Shown piece after piece: positions 24,455 through 34,447 of a stretch of DNA of 48,227 bases. Location: NCBI GenBank assembly GCA_945952045.1, contig CAMFHE010000037.1:1-48227 (forward strand), given 5' to 3'. How positions within the stretch are numbered: position 1 is the stretch's first letter; each line of letters begins with the position of its first letter. The translations under genes were made by a program, and so were the position numbers. The notes under the pieces are model-generated. The model saw only the letters and a list, made by a program, of their open reading frames with translations, had not been told where the DNA came from and searched no databases. The stretch comes from an uncultured Rhizobium sp. (lineage in GTDB: Bacteria > Pseudomonadota > Alphaproteobacteria > Rhizobiales > Rhizobiaceae).

Positions 24455-25741
24455 TCAGCCGGCACTTTCGCTGGTCTTCGCCTCGACATAGACGGCTCTG
24501 CCGGCGCGCCAGCCGGCGAGAGCGGCGCAAAGGCCGAGCGCGACGAAAAGCACGGCGCACCAGGCAAAACTGCCGGTCCAGCCCCTGATCAGGCCGACGA
24601 CCATTGGCCCGGTCGCCGCCAGCAGATAGCCGACGCATTGCGCCATGCCGGACAGATGGGCGGCAACATGCTGATCGCGCGAGCGCAGGACGATGACGGT
24701 CATCGCCGCCGCTATAAGGCCCCCCTGCCCTATTCCTTGCAGAACCGACCAAAGCCATACAGTCGACAGTGGCGCAAACAGCAGGCCGAGCAATGCGACG
24801 GAGGCGAAGCCAGACAAGGTCACGTTGACGAGGCGCTGATCCCTGCCGCGCACGGCGATATGGGGAATGACGAGGCAGGACGCGGCCTGAACCATGACCG
24901 AAACCGACACGACGCCGCCGGCGGTGATCCCGTCCAGCCCACGCTCGCGCAGGATCGGCACCAGCCAGCCGAAGACGCAATAGGCGAGCGCCGATTGCAA
25001 TCCCATGAACAGGGTAACGCTCCAGGCCTGCCCGTCGCGCCACAAGCCGTGGACGCTGACGCCACCGCGTTTCCCCTGTCCCTTGACCGCGAAGACCTGC
25101 GGTAACCACAGAAACCCTACCAGCAGCGCCGGCAACGCCCAAGCGGCAAGAGCGCCCGCCGTCGAGCCGTTCAGCGCCCGTTCGATTGGCAGCGTCAAAC
25201 CGGCGGCGCCGGCAGCGCCCGCGCAGAGCGCCATGGTGTAGAAGCCGGTCATCAAGGCGATGCGCGAGGCAAAGTCACGCTTCACAAGTCCAGGCAGCAG
25301 GACATTGCCGACGGCGATACAGGCGCCAGCCAGCGCCGTGCCGATAAACAGCAGCGGTGCGGAGGACAGACCGCGCAACCCCGTACCGAGCGCGAGCAGA
25401 AAAAGCACGCCCAGCAACGTCCGCTCGGCGCCGAAACGTTGCGCCAGGCGCGGCGCAAACGGTGAAAATGCGCCAAGGCACACGACCGGCAACGTGGCCA
25501 GAAGGCTGATGCCGAGGGGTGAAAGGCCATAATTGTCGCGGATTTCCGGGAGTAGCGCCGAGGCGCTGGAAAACACCGGCCGCAGATTGAAAGCGATCAG
25601 CACAAGGCTGAGGCCGAGGATAAAATTGCTGAAAGCGCCGCGCTGTGGCAGCCTCGCAGTCTCCACCGCATCATCGCCGACAAGCGTATCCTCAACCGCA
25701 TCGAGAGTGCGGGCAACCGAACCGGGGAGCGGGTTCGTCAT
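24455..25741 (-). CDS. MFS permease of the CynX/NimT family
   Basis: The 428-residue protein has a soluble N-terminus of about 35 residues and then about twelve hydrophobic segments (residues about 38-415). The loop LLPEIRDNYGLSPLGISLLATLPVVCLGAFSPFAPRLAQRFG, with its conserved proline/arginine positions, and the internal GxG-rich helices are typical of the cyanate/2-nitroimidazole (CynX/NimT) group. Such carriers export or import small molecules; substrate unknown. Its ATG overlaps the stop of the GntR-type regulator gene by four bases, so the regulator and permease are one transcript and the regulator likely controls it. Confidence 0.8.
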   Translation of the reverse strand: MTNPLPGSVARTLDAVEDTLVGDDAVETARLPQRGAFSNFILGLSLVLIAFNLRPVFSSASALLPEIRDNYGLSPLGISLLATLPVVCLGAFSPFAPRLAQRFGAERTLLGVLFLLALGTGLRGLSSAPLLFIGTALAGACIAVGNVLLPGLVKRDFASRIALMTGFYTMALCAGAAGAAGLTLPIERALNGSTAGALAAWALPALLVGFLWLPQVFAVKGQGKRGGVSVHGLWRDGQAWSVTLFMGLQSALAYCVFGWLVPILRERGLDGITAGGVVSVSVMVQAASCLVIPHIAVRGRDQRLVNVTLSGFASVALLGLLFAPLSTVWLWSVLQGIGQGGLIAAAMTVIVLRSRDQHVAAHLSGMAQCVGYLLAATGPMVVGLIRGWTGSFAWCAVLFVALGLCAALAGWRAGRAVYVEAKTSESAG

Positions 25742-26418
25742 GATAGAAGCATCCTGTCGAGTGCAGTGAAGATGGGAGCCATGAAGCGGCGTACGGCGGC
25801 ATCCGCCTTGGACGCATCGCCCGTTTCGATGGCGTCGACGATATCGACATGCGCCTGAAGGTTCGGCTCTGGAAGGTCTTCTTCAAGCGTTGCGGCGATG
25901 GTTTCGGCAATCGAGGCCGAAAAGAAATCGTAGATCTCCACCAGCGCACGATTACCGGAAGCGGCAATGACGGCCTTGTGGAAGGCGAAATCACGCCCGA
26001 CGAAGCCTGCCTTGTCACGCCCGCCGTAAAGGCCGCGCCCGGTGAGACGTTGCCGCAGCGCCGCAATCATGTCCGGCGTCTGGCGTTGCGACGCCAGACG
26101 CGCGGCCTCGACTTCAAGCGCGCAACGCGCCTCGAACTGATCGCGCAGATCGGCGCGTTTCGCCATGGTCAACAATCGGGCGCTGTCGGTCGTTGAAAGC
26201 ACATAAGTGCCGGAGCCTTGGCGCGTTTCGAGAAGGCCTTGCGAGACGAGCGCGCGCACTGCCTCGCGCACGGTTCCACGGCTAACAGAGAGCATGGTGG
26301 ATAGAGCGGCCTCGTTCGGCAGCTTTTCTCCGATCGGCCAGCGCCCGGCAACGATTTCGGCGCGGATCGCATCGGCGGCATTATCGGCAAGATTGGTTCG
26401 GGATAACGGCTTCATCAT
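25738..26418 (-). CDS. GntR/FadR-subfamily transcriptional regulator (FCD domain)
   Basis: A 226-residue regulator. The GntR winged helix is at about residues 10-72 (IRAEIVAGRWPIGEKLP, LSVSRGTVREAVRALVSQGLLETRQGSGTYV) and an FCD ligand-binding domain follows (about 95-215; FHKAVIAASGNRALVEIYDFF). FCD regulators usually bind organic acids or similar small ligands. It is translationally coupled to the downstream MFS permease. A short palindrome just upstream of its start (26431-26441) is a candidate operator for autoregulation. Confidence 0.85.
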   Translation of the reverse strand: MMKPLSRTNLADNAADAIRAEIVAGRWPIGEKLPNEAALSTMLSVSRGTVREAVRALVSQGLLETRQGSGTYVLSTTDSARLLTMAKRADLRDQFEARCALEVEAARLASQRQTPDMIAALRQRLTGRGLYGGRDKAGFVGRDFAFHKAVIAASGNRALVEIYDFFSASIAETIAATLEEDLPEPNLQAHVDIVDAIETGDASKADAAVRRFMAPIFTALDRMLLS

Positions 26419-26430
26419 CGTATCATAAAA

Positions 26431-26441
26431 TCATCGGATGA
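26431..26441. promoter_or_regulatory. Candidate operator of the GntR-type regulator
   Basis: TCATCGGATGA is an inverted repeat (TCATC/GATGA) around one central base in an AT-rich stretch 13 bases before the regulator start codon. Size and position suit a FadR-type dimer site. The rest of the 289-base gap to the histidine kinase gene shows no other feature I can support. Confidence 0.35.
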
Positions 26442-26707
26442 CTTTATCATTAAGCAACAGCGCCCGTTTGGTCAACGCTGATCATGTCGCCGCGTGATGC
26501 ACATGTCGCGGCAAGCCTGCCCTACCCTTCCCCAAAAGATTCCGCGCCGGTCGAAACCCGATGAAACACCCTATTTTTGTCAGTGTTCGACGACTGTCTG
26601 GTGTGGCATTCTCGCGCGCGAAATCGATTCAAATCGCGTCCGGTAGGCCAAAATGGACGCTTTGCAGTTTGCGAGATTGCCAAGCGGATCAAGGGAGATC
26701 GCGAACG

Positions 26708-28777
26708 ATGACGGAATGGAAGACAGACGAAACCGCCGCGATCCCGGCCGATCAGAACGAGGCGCTGCTGACGGAATTGGGCGCGTCCGATACCGTGCGC
26801 TCCATCCTCGATGTCGTCTGCGAAACAACCGGTATGGGATTCGCCGCCGTCGCCCATGTGACCGAAAGCCGCTGGGTCGCCTGCAATGTTCGCGACGATA
26901 TCGGCTTCGGCATCGCCGCAGGCGGTGAACTGCCGATCCGCACGACCTTGTGCGACACGGTGCGCGCAACCGGAACGGCAATCGTGATCGACGACGTTGC
27001 CGCCGATCCAGTGTATCACGATCACCACGCGCCCGCCCTGTACAGTCTGCAAAGCTACATCGCCTTCCCGGTCATGTTGGCGGACGGCAAAATGTTCGGA
27101 ACGCTCTGCGCGATCGATCCGCGTCCGCATGCCCTCGATACGACACAGACACGGGGCATGTTTTCCCTCTTCGCGCAGCTTATCGGAACGCATGTGGAGC
27201 ACATCCGCATGCAGCATGCCGTTCGCCAGCACAATCAGGCACTCGAACAGCAGACCGCCAAGGCGCTTGCCGAAAAGAAGGTCTATTCCGATATCATCGA
27301 GAGTTCGACGGCCTCGGTGACGGCGCTCGATCTCGATGGGCGGATTCTCGCGATCAACCGCGCCAATGTCGATGCCTTCGAGCGCGTCTTCGGAAAAAGA
27401 CCTGTCGTCGGCGATGTTTTTCTCGACCTTTTCGACAGCGTTCCCGAGCATCGCGAGCAGCAACGCGCCATCTGGTCACGCGCACTTGAAGGCGACACCT
27501 TCTTCATCGTCCAGGAATTTGGCGATTACAGCCGCGAACGGCGCAGCTACGAAGTTCGCTTCACGCCGCTGCTCGACAGCGCCGGACGACGGATCGGCGC
27601 GTCCAGCACCTCCTATGACGTGACGGATCGCGTTCAGGCCGAGCTCCAGCTCGCCAGCGCCCAGGAGCAGCTTCGCCACGTCCAGAAAATGGAGGCGATG
27701 GGACAGCTTACCGGCGGCGTTGCCCATGATTTCAATAACTTGTTGACCCCGATCGTCGGCAGCCTCGATATTCTCAAGCGCCGCGGGCTCGGCGGCGAAC
27801 GCGAGCATCGGCTGATCGCCGCCGCTGCCGAAGCCGCCGAGAGAGCCCGCATTCTCGTTCAGCGTCTGCTGGCTTTCGCCCGCCGCCAACCGCTGCAACT
27901 GAGCGCGGTGGATGTTGGATCGCTCGTCACCAATCTTTCCGGCCTGATTTCCAGCAGCACCAGCCCGCAGATCGGCATGCAGTTGGACATCGCCGAAAAG
28001 CTGCCTGCCGCACATGCCGACCCGAACCAGCTGGAGATGGCGTTGCTCAATCTGGCGGTTAATGCACGCGACGCTATGCCGAACGGTGGCACCTTGCGCA
28101 TCGGCGCCATCCTGGATCACATCGGCGAGGACCACCCGACGCGGCTTGCCCCCGGAAACTATCTGCGTCTTTCCGTTTCCGATACCGGCGTTGGCATGGA
28201 CCAGGCGACGCTTGCCCGCGCAATCGAACCCTTCTTCTCGACAAAGGGGGTCGGGAAAGGCACCGGCCTTGGGCTTTCGATGGCCGACGGACTGGCGCGT
28301 CAGCTTGGCGGCGCGCTGCTTCTGGAAAGCCGGCCCGACACGGGCACACAGGCGAGTCTTTTCCTGCCCGTGAGCGCCACAGACGCGGCGACATCAGAGG
28401 GACGGACGAGCGAAGCGGGAGACAATGGACATGCCGGCGCCGTTTTGCTGGTCGATGACGAAGATCTGGTGCGGCTCAGCACCGCCGACATGTTGTCCGA
28501 ACTTGGCTATACGGTCGCGGAAGTCTCATCGGCGGAGGATGCACTGATCCGCATCCGCTCTGGTCTCTGCCCCGATCTGGTCGTCACAGATCATTTGATG
28601 CCCGGCATGACAGGCACCGACCTTGCCCGCGTCCTGACCCGAGAGTGCCCCGGCGTACCGGTTCTGATCATTTCCGGCTATACCGGCGTGGAGGGCCTTG
28701 CAACCGGGTTCGCCCGGCTGGCAAAACCTTTCCGTCGGGACGAGCTGAGCGCGAGCCTTTCAGCCTTGAGAGCCTGA
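26708..28777 (+). CDS. Hybrid sensor histidine kinase: GAF-PAS-HisKA-HATPase-receiver
   Basis: Starting at the ATG that follows GGGAGATCGCGAACG gives 689 residues. Order of domains: GAF at about 20-165 ([30 protein letters not shown]), a short coiled-coil, PAS at about 195-310 ([21 protein letters not shown]), HisKA with His340 in [14 protein letters not shown], HATPase_c at about 430-565 ([27 protein letters not shown]), and a C-terminal receiver from about 578 with Asp628 (VVTDHLMPG) and the conserved lysine (ARLAKPF). No transmembrane segment is seen, so it senses a cytoplasmic signal; GAF may bind a chromophore or small ligand. The HDFNN-type H-box is the HWE-unlike NtrB/FixL-like class. 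No response regulator gene is adjacent, so output is unknown. Confidence 0.85.
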   Translation: MTEWKTDETAAIPADQNEALLTELGASDTVRSILDVVCETTGMGFAAVAHVTESRWVACNVRDDIGFGIAAGGELPIRTTLCDTVRATGTAIVIDDVAADPVYHDHHAPALYSLQSYIAFPVMLADGKMFGTLCAIDPRPHALDTTQTRGMFSLFAQLIGTHVEHIRMQHAVRQHNQALEQQTAKALAEKKVYSDIIESSTASVTALDLDGRILAINRANVDAFERVFGKRPVVGDVFLDLFDSVPEHREQQRAIWSRALEGDTFFIVQEFGDYSRERRSYEVRFTPLLDSAGRRIGASSTSYDVTDRVQAELQLASAQEQLRHVQKMEAMGQLTGGVAHDFNNLLTPIVGSLDILKRRGLGGEREHRLIAAAAEAAERARILVQRLLAFARRQPLQLSAVDVGSLVTNLSGLISSSTSPQIGMQLDIAEKLPAAHADPNQLEMALLNLAVNARDAMPNGGTLRIGAILDHIGEDHPTRLAPGNYLRLSVSDTGVGMDQATLARAIEPFFSTKGVGKGTGLGLSMADGLARQLGGALLLESRPDTGTQASLFLPVSATDAATSEGRTSEAGDNGHAGAVLLVDDEDLVRLSTADMLSELGYTVAEVSSAEDALIRIRSGLCPDLVVTDHLMPGMTGTDLARVLTRECPGVPVLIISGYTGVEGLATGFARLAKPFRRDELSASLSALRA

Positions 28778-28782
28778 CCTTT

Positions 28783-29577
28783 TCAGGATGCCCGGCCGAC
28801 GCGGCGACGCAGCGCATCGAGTTCCGCATCGTTCAGCGCACGCACCGCGCCCTTTTCGAGGTCACCAAGCGCGAGATCGCCGATGGCAACGCGAACAAGA
28901 CGAAGGCATTCGATACCCATCGATTCCAGCATGCGGCGGATCTGGCGATTGCGGCCTTCGTCGAGCACGATCTCGATCCAGGAATTGCGCTCGCCGTCCC
29001 GGATTTTCTGCGCGCTGCGCGCCCGCAGAAATTCGCCATCATGCTGCACGCCGGCGACAAGTGCGTCGAGCATTTGCGGATCGGCTATCCGGTCCATCTG
29101 CACATGATATGTCTTGGGGACATGGGTTTGCGGATCGAGCAGCGCCTGGGCGAATTCCGTATCGTTGGTGAAGAGCAAAAGGCCCTCACTCGCCTTGTCG
29201 AGCCGGCCAACCGGCGAGAGATGGGTCTGGTCGAGATGTTTCATGCAATCGAAAACGGTCGGCCGGCCCTCGGGATCGTGACGTGTGGTCACCAGGCCAC
29301 GCGGCTTGTTCAGCATCAGATAGACACGCTCTTCGGCCGCGACCCGCTTTCCATCCACGGCAATCGCCGCCATATCGAGATCGACCCATGCGGTCAAATC
29401 CTTGACGGCGCGGCCATCCACCGTGACACGGCCAGCCACGATCAACGCTTCGGCTTGCGTGCGCGAACAAAAGCCAAGCTTCGACAAGGCGCGCGGCAAG
29501 GTGACGCGCTTGCCACCGCTCGCAGGCAGCGCCGAACGATCCGCCCTCGGCGTCTGGCGTTTGCGGAAATCTCTCAT
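28783..29577 (-). CDS. rRNA pseudouridine synthase, RsuA/RluB/E/F family
   Basis: The 264-residue product has an N-terminal S4 RNA-binding domain (about 25-72, [21 protein letters not shown]) and a pseudouridine synthase core with the catalytic aspartate in [12 protein letters not shown] (Asp127) and the closing motif [11 protein letters not shown]. These enzymes modify a specific uridine in 16S or 23S rRNA. Which site cannot be told from sequence alone. The start at MRDFRKR is preferred over an upstream in-frame codon because the family begins at or just before the basic S4 segment. It converges with the hybrid kinase gene with five bases between stops. Confidence 0.88.
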   Translation of the reverse strand: MRDFRKRQTPRADRSALPASGGKRVTLPRALSKLGFCSRTQAEALIVAGRVTVDGRAVKDLTAWVDLDMAAIAVDGKRVAAEERVYLMLNKPRGLVTTRHDPEGRPTVFDCMKHLDQTHLSPVGRLDKASEGLLLFTNDTEFAQALLDPQTHVPKTYHVQMDRIADPQMLDALVAGVQHDGEFLRARSAQKIRDGERNSWIEIVLDEGRNRQIRRMLESMGIECLRLVRVAIGDLALGDLEKGAVRALNDAELDALRRRVGRAS

Positions 29578-29765
29578 GACGTCGTCCTTAGGACCTCCGG
29601 TTCTTCCAGCCTCGATTCGCCAGTCCGATCCTCTTAGAACATTTTGCACATTCACGGACGAAAATCCGCCTCCCCTGCCCTTGCGGCATTCACGGGGCTT
29701 TGACCGGATGCATCGCGAATTGTAGAACCGCTGGCATCCGATAAGCCCAAGGAAGTGAGAAGACG

Positions 29766-30683
29766 GTGAACCACGACGAGATAACGAACGAACTCGTAAC
29801 GTTGCGCGATTACTGGCGCTATGCGATTTCCCGCTTCAACGCGGCCGGACTGAGCTTCGGCCATGGAACGACGACCGCCGGCGACGATGCCGCCTATCTA
29901 CTGCTCGATACGCTCGAATTGCCGATCGATGCGCTCGACCCGTTCCTCGATGCACGCCTGCTGCCGGCGGAACGCAAGCTGCTGGCCGAGCGTATAGAAA
30001 CGCGCGTCACGACCCGCAAACCCTCCTCTTATATCACCGGCCGCGCCTATATTCAGGGCGTACGCTTCCATGTGGACGAACGCGTGATCGTGCCGCGCTC
30101 GCACCTTGGCGAAATCCTGTTCAGCGAATATCTGGGCGCACAAGGCTCAACCTTCCTGCCCGATCCGATGGCGGTCGAAAGCGCTGTGGATATCTGCACT
30201 GGTTCCGGCTGTCTGGCGGTGCTCGCCGCGAAATTCTTTCCCAATGCGGCGGTCGATGCGGTCGACCTTTCAGCCGATGCGCTCGAAGTCGCCAAGCTCA
30301 ATCTGGCCGAACACGACGTTGCGGATCAGGTCACCCTCTTCCAAGGTGATCTTTTCACGCCGCTGGCCGGTCGGCGCTACGATCTGATCATCACCAATCC
30401 GCCCTATGTCGATCACGCCGCACTTGCGGCTTTCCCGGCCGAATTCCGAGCCGAACCGGAAATGGCCCATGACGGCGGCGAAGACGGCCTCGATCTGGTT
30501 CGAACGATCCTGACGCAGGCGGCGGATCACCTCAATCCCGGCGGCGGCCTGCTTTGCGAAATCGGCTCGGGTCGCGAAATCCTCGAAGAGGAATTCCCGC
30601 ATCTGGAATTTTTCTGGGTGGAAACGGCAGAGTCTCAGGACGCCGTCTTCTGGATCACGGCCGAGGCGCTTGGCGTCGTATGA
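29766..30683 (+). CDS. prmB: PrmB-type N5-glutamine methyltransferase (ribosomal protein L3)
   Basis: A 305-residue class I methyltransferase. The PrmB-specific N-terminal helical domain is visible ([27 protein letters not shown]), followed by SAM motif [19 protein letters not shown] and the glutamine-methylating NPPY tetrapeptide at 211-214 (ITNPPYVDH). PrmB methylates Gln in ribosomal protein L3; PrmC (release factors) lacks this N-terminal form. The start is GTG, behind AAGGAAGTGAGAAGAC. A perfect hairpin follows the stop. Together with the adjacent pseudouridine synthase it makes a pair of ribosome-modification genes on a repABC replicon. Confidence 0.88.
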   Translation: MNHDEITNELVTLRDYWRYAISRFNAAGLSFGHGTTTAGDDAAYLLLDTLELPIDALDPFLDARLLPAERKLLAERIETRVTTRKPSSYITGRAYIQGVRFHVDERVIVPRSHLGEILFSEYLGAQGSTFLPDPMAVESAVDICTGSGCLAVLAAKFFPNAAVDAVDLSADALEVAKLNLAEHDVADQVTLFQGDLFTPLAGRRYDLIITNPPYVDHAALAAFPAEFRAEPEMAHDGGEDGLDLVRTILTQAADHLNPGGGLLCEIGSGREILEEEFPHLEFFWVETAESQDAVFWITAEALGVV

Positions 30684-30690
30684 CGATGCG

Positions 30691-30716
30691 CGGCAGCGGA
30701 CCGCAATCCGCTGCCG
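30691..30716. terminator. Hairpin between convergent prmB and SRPBCC genes
   Basis: CGGCAGCGGA (30691-30700) and TCCGCTGCCG (30707-30716) form a perfect 10-bp stem with a six-base loop, seven bases after the prmB stop. No T-run on either strand, so termination efficiency is uncertain; its position between converging genes supports a bidirectional role. Confidence 0.5.
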
Positions 30717-30729
30717 CCACTTCCTGCTG

Positions 30730-31173
30730 TTATTGCTGGATGTCGGGTTCGACGAGCTTTGCCAGATTACGCAGCGACTCCTGCCAGCCGAGATAGCACA
30801 TTTCCGGCGGGATGACGTCCGGAACGCCGGCTTGTGTGATATGCACCTCGGTTCCGACCAGCACTTTCTTCAAGCTCACCGTCACCTGCATTTCGCCCGG
30901 AAGGTTCGGGTCATCGAACTTATCCGTATAGCGTACGCTTTCGCCAGGGATCAGCTCGACATACTCGCCACCGAAAGAATGGCTCTGGCCGTTGGTGAAA
31001 TTGCGAAAGCTCATCCTGAACGTGCCGCCGACCGTGGGCTCAAGATGATGAACGGTGCAGGCAAAACCGTTCGGCGGCAGCCACTTGGCCAGCGCATCCG
31101 CTTCGATGAAGGCGCGGTAGACCTTTTCCGGGCTGGTGGCGAAAACACGGTGCAGGCTGATGGTATTCGGCAT
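30730..31173 (-). CDS. SRPBCC/AHSA1-family protein
   Basis: The ATG behind AGGAGGAAAAGATC gives 147 residues; a longer frame upstream has no start signal. The sequence shows the AHSA1 START-like pattern: ATSPEKVYRAFIEADALAKWLPPNGF, GGTFRMSF, GEYVELIPGESVRYTDKF and the C-terminal GWQESLRNLAKLV helix. Members bind hydrophobic ligands or activate Hsp90-like partners; in bacteria many are of unknown role (ATPase activators, stress-linked). It is divergent to the large LuxR-type activator, with 254 bases between that show no further gene. Confidence 0.8.
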   Translation of the reverse strand: MPNTISLHRVFATSPEKVYRAFIEADALAKWLPPNGFACTVHHLEPTVGGTFRMSFRNFTNGQSHSFGGEYVELIPGESVRYTDKFDDPNLPGEMQVTVSLKKVLVGTEVHITQAGVPDVIPPEMCYLGWQESLRNLAKLVEPDIQQ

Positions 31174-31427
31174 GATCTTTTCCTCCTGAATGACTGATGG
31201 AATGCCCCAAGGACGTACGGCATTCTCGCAACCCGACACCGGGCCGCCATTTTTTTCACACCCAGCTTGGCGCGAACGCCAGCGGAAGGAAAGAGCGCCA
31301 TCCCGGATAAACCCAACCCTTGTGAACACGCCTCCGATACAGCCCGTATCCAGTTGACCTTTCGCCCTCTTTTGCCTTTCATAGAAATGATTGTCTTGAG
31401 AGCGGCGTGGCGAACTGTGGACGGTGA

Positions 31428-34085
31428 ATGATTATTCGCGATACCAAGCTGCACCCGCCGGCTGAACGCGGCCCTTGGGTGGCGCGTCCGCGGATCCTGT
31501 ACAAGCTGCGCGGCAATGGCGACGCCTTAATGACGCTCGTCAGCGCGCCGGCTGGCTTCGGCAAAACCGTGCTGATGGCGCAATGGAGCCGGCGGCTGGC
31601 GGAGCAGGGCGAGGGTTCCGCCTGGCTCTCGCTCGACCTTCAGGACAATGACGAAAACATTTTCGTTGCCCATCTGGAGGCGGCGCTGCGCCCTTGGGTG
31701 CCGAGCCGCGGCGCGCTGGTCGAGACGCTGCGCTCAAGCCCGATCCTGCTCGTCGATGCGGTTATCGCCGAAATCTGCCGGATGACCGCGGCGCTGTCGC
31801 AGCCCCTGACCTTGTTTCTCGACGACCTGCATCTTATCGAAAACGTCGCCGTCATCGGCATCGTCGAACGACTGGTGCTGGATGGCGGAATGCATCTCGT
31901 CATCGCCACGCGCACCGTGCCGCCTCTGTCGCTGGCGCGGCTTCGCCTTTCCGGGCGGCTGATCGAAATCGGCGTCGAGGAATTGCGCTTCGATGCCGGC
32001 GATGCCGACCGTTTCCTGACCGAAAGGCTCGGCGCCGGCATCGCGCCCGATCTTCTCGAACTGGTCGTGTCGAAGACGGAAGGCTGGGCCGCTGGCCTGC
32101 AGCTTGCAACGCTTCAGCTTGCCGCCGGCGAAACGCTTGCCGGCTTTTCCGGCGGCGGACGCGAGGTCACCGAGTTTCTGATGCAGGAGGTGTTCGGTGT
32201 CCTTGATGCCGGGCTTCAGGATTTCCTGATGAAAACCTCGGTCCTGGAGCGGTTTTCCGCCGAAAGCTGCGCAACAATCCTTCGCCTCGCCGGCACTGAG
32301 ACTATGATCGCGACTGTCGAAACCCGCCAGCTCTTCATCGTCCGGCTGGACACCGAAGGGCGTTGGTATCGCTACCACCACCTGTTTCGCGACTTTCTCC
32401 GCCGTCAGCTGGAGAAGCGTCATCCGACGGCTATCGCGCCGCTGCACCTGGCCGCTGCCGAATGGTATCTGCATCAGGATGCTGCTGCCGAGGCCGTGCG
32501 CCACACGCTGGCGGCGGGCGACGATCGCCGCGCGGCCGGTATTGTTGAGCGTTGCGCATTGCCAATGATCGCCGATTGCCGGTTTCGAGATATCGAGGAA
32601 TTGCTGGCGCAATTGCCGCGCAAGATAGTCAACGAACGTATTCGCCTGCAATTCGCAATCATCTGGATTTCGGTCCATTCCAGCCAGACGCGCAGGGCAA
32701 CCACAGCGCTTGCCCGCGCCTACACCTTGCTTGAGGCCGAGCCGGACCGGGCCGGTGATAGCGGCACGCTGCCTCCGACCTCCATTGCCAATGAACTGGC
32801 GATCCTCGATGCCGCCGTCGCCAGCACCTGCGAACGTTTCGAGGAAGCGCGCGACAAGGCGCGCGCCGCGCTGAAAACGCTTCCCGTCTCCGCCTGGTTC
32901 CTGCAGGCGGTTGCCTACAACATCATCGGCTATAATGATTATGCGCTTGGCGACATGCATGCCGCCCGCGCTGCGGTCACATCTGCGCTGGCCGCGCACC
33001 ACCGTTCCGGCAGCATTCTCGGCCTCGTGTTATGCAATTGTTATTTGGCCGCAATCGAACGTAGCGCGGGCCGACCTGACCTCGCCCGCGACGTCCTGAA
33101 CGCCGCGATCGCCGCCGCCAGCGAACAGCTTGGACCCGGCTCCTATGGTGAAGCGCTGGCCAAGACCATGCTGATGGACATCGCCTATGAGACTGGCGAC
33201 ATTCCCGAGGCCCTGCGCCTGCTGGAAGACATTCGCCCGCTCATCGAAGGCGCTGTCGTCATCCTCTCGCCCATCGTCAGCGTGCCGGCCTATGCGAGGC
33301 TCCTCCACCATCATGGCCGCAATGAAGATGCGCTGGCGATTCTGACGCATGTCGAGACGACCGCGGACCGCATATACCTTCGCCTCGCCGCCGTTATCCT
33401 GCACGAGCGCGTGCGGCTTCTGCTGCTGGCAGGCCGAAACATCGAAGCCCGCGCCTCAGCTGACCGCTTCCGTATCGAACGTGGGGATGCCGGCCCTTCC
33501 ATCATTCTCGAATTCGCCGTTCTGGCCGAAGTTCGCGTCTTGCTGGCCGAACGGCGCGCGGCAGAAGCCCGCGCCTTGCTGGAAAGCCTGATCCCGTCAT
33601 TGCGGGCCGGCGAACGCAGCCGCCGCCTGATGATGGCGCTCTTGCTGATCTCACGCTGCAAAGACGGACAGGAAAGTCGCGAGGCGCTAACGGAAGCGCT
33701 GCGCATTGCCTGGCGCGGCCGGTTTCAGCGCCTTCTGCTCGACGAAGGGATGGGGCTTGCAACCAGCCTTGGCTCCGCCCTGCCGGAGCTGTCTGTCCGT
33801 GACCCGGCAATTGCCGATTTCGCCAGCCAATTGCTTGCCGCACTGGAAGCGGAAGGCGCCAATGCTACAGTCGTCTCCAAAGACCAGGCCCAACCCCTCA
33901 CTCCGCGCGAAATGGAAGTGCTGACGCGTCTTTGCGCCGGCGCATCCAATCGCAGTCTGGCCGATGAGATGGCCCTGTCCGAACCGACCGTCAAATGGCA
34001 CCTGAAAAACATTTTCGGAAAACTCGGCGTTTCGAACCGCCTCCAGGCCGTGCGCAAGGCGCAAGAGGCAGGCCTGGTAAACTGA
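31428..34085 (+). CDS. Large MalT-like LuxR-family ATP-binding activator (STAND/LAL type)
   Basis: The 885-residue protein begins with a STAND NTPase module: Walker A APAGFGKT at 40-47 and Walker B LTLFLDD at 127-133. A long helical, TPR-like MalT sensor region covers about 330-800 and a LuxR helix-turn-helix lies at the end (about 820-885; PLTPREMEVLTRLCAGASNRSLADEMALSEPTVKWHLKNIF). MalT-type proteins bind an inducer and ATP, oligomerise and activate nearby promoters. No carbohydrate operon is directly adjacent, so its target may be itself, the divergent SRPBCC gene or remote genes. The ATG has only a weak ribosome site. The last cistron before the repABC control region. Confidence 0.85.
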   Translation: MIIRDTKLHPPAERGPWVARPRILYKLRGNGDALMTLVSAPAGFGKTVLMAQWSRRLAEQGEGSAWLSLDLQDNDENIFVAHLEAALRPWVPSRGALVETLRSSPILLVDAVIAEICRMTAALSQPLTLFLDDLHLIENVAVIGIVERLVLDGGMHLVIATRTVPPLSLARLRLSGRLIEIGVEELRFDAGDADRFLTERLGAGIAPDLLELVVSKTEGWAAGLQLATLQLAAGETLAGFSGGGREVTEFLMQEVFGVLDAGLQDFLMKTSVLERFSAESCATILRLAGTETMIATVETRQLFIVRLDTEGRWYRYHHLFRDFLRRQLEKRHPTAIAPLHLAAAEWYLHQDAAAEAVRHTLAAGDDRRAAGIVERCALPMIADCRFRDIEELLAQLPRKIVNERIRLQFAIIWISVHSSQTRRATTALARAYTLLEAEPDRAGDSGTLPPTSIANELAILDAAVASTCERFEEARDKARAALKTLPVSAWFLQAVAYNIIGYNDYALGDMHAARAAVTSALAAHHRSGSILGLVLCNCYLAAIERSAGRPDLARDVLNAAIAAASEQLGPGSYGEALAKTMLMDIAYETGDIPEALRLLEDIRPLIEGAVVILSPIVSVPAYARLLHHHGRNEDALAILTHVETTADRIYLRLAAVILHERVRLLLLAGRNIEARASADRFRIERGDAGPSIILEFAVLAEVRVLLAERRAAEARALLESLIPSLRAGERSRRLMMALLLISRCKDGQESREALTEALRIAWRGRFQRLLLDEGMGLATSLGSALPELSVRDPAIADFASQLLAALEAEGANATVVSKDQAQPLTPREMEVLTRLCAGASNRSLADEMALSEPTVKWHLKNIFGKLGVSNRLQAVRKAQEAGLVN

Positions 34086-34447
34086 GCGCCATTTCGCTCG
34101 TCCCGGCAGCATTTGCAGCCCACCAAAACGCGACATTCCGGAGGCTTCCGACCCCGTTAAATTCGATGCGGGAAACGCCGCCTCTCATAGATGCGGAATC
34201 AAGACCAAATCACCGTTCCTAAGTGTCTGAGTCGCAGTCTTTTTCGGCCGATTCTTGTTAAGCTCGGGAAACGCCGATTCGAGTTCCAGAGCGATTGTCA
34301 GCTGACAATTCACTCAAGTAATTGTTTTCAAATAACAAACACGTTACAAACTATGCGTAAATTTCCGTTAACCAAAAACCGCTTGACGCAAAGGTGCAAT
34401 TGCCGATCATTTGCGACGAATTCAACGAATTATTGGAATTTGCGCGA
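34086..34447. promoter_or_regulatory. repABC upstream control region (no protein gene)
   Basis: This 362-base gap holds no credible gene. It becomes AT-rich from about 34310 and contains a parS-like palindrome (34294-34309). TTGACG (34383-34388) with GATCAT 16 bases further (34405-34410) is a reasonable repA promoter giving a short leader to the ATG at 34448. Confidence 0.55.
34294..34309. other. parS: parS-like centromere site 1 (upstream of repA)
   Basis: ATTGTCAGCTGACAAT is a perfect 16-bp palindrome. The identical 16 bases recur once more in the module, after repB (36659-36674). The form fits the GTTNNCNGCNGNNAAC-like parS palindromes I recall for repABC plasmids apart from the outer base pair. 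RepB would bind here for partition and operon control. Confidence 0.75.

Noticed and set aside
31734..33002. Minus-strand open frame of 422 codons inside the MalT-type activator gene
   Set aside because: It is the antisense shadow of a well supported gene with Walker and helix-turn-helix motifs; no recognisable domain.
34394..34447. GTG start adding 18 residues to RepA
   Set aside because: It falls within the proposed repA promoter and would exceed the usual RepA length; the ATG at 34448 gives 405 residues.
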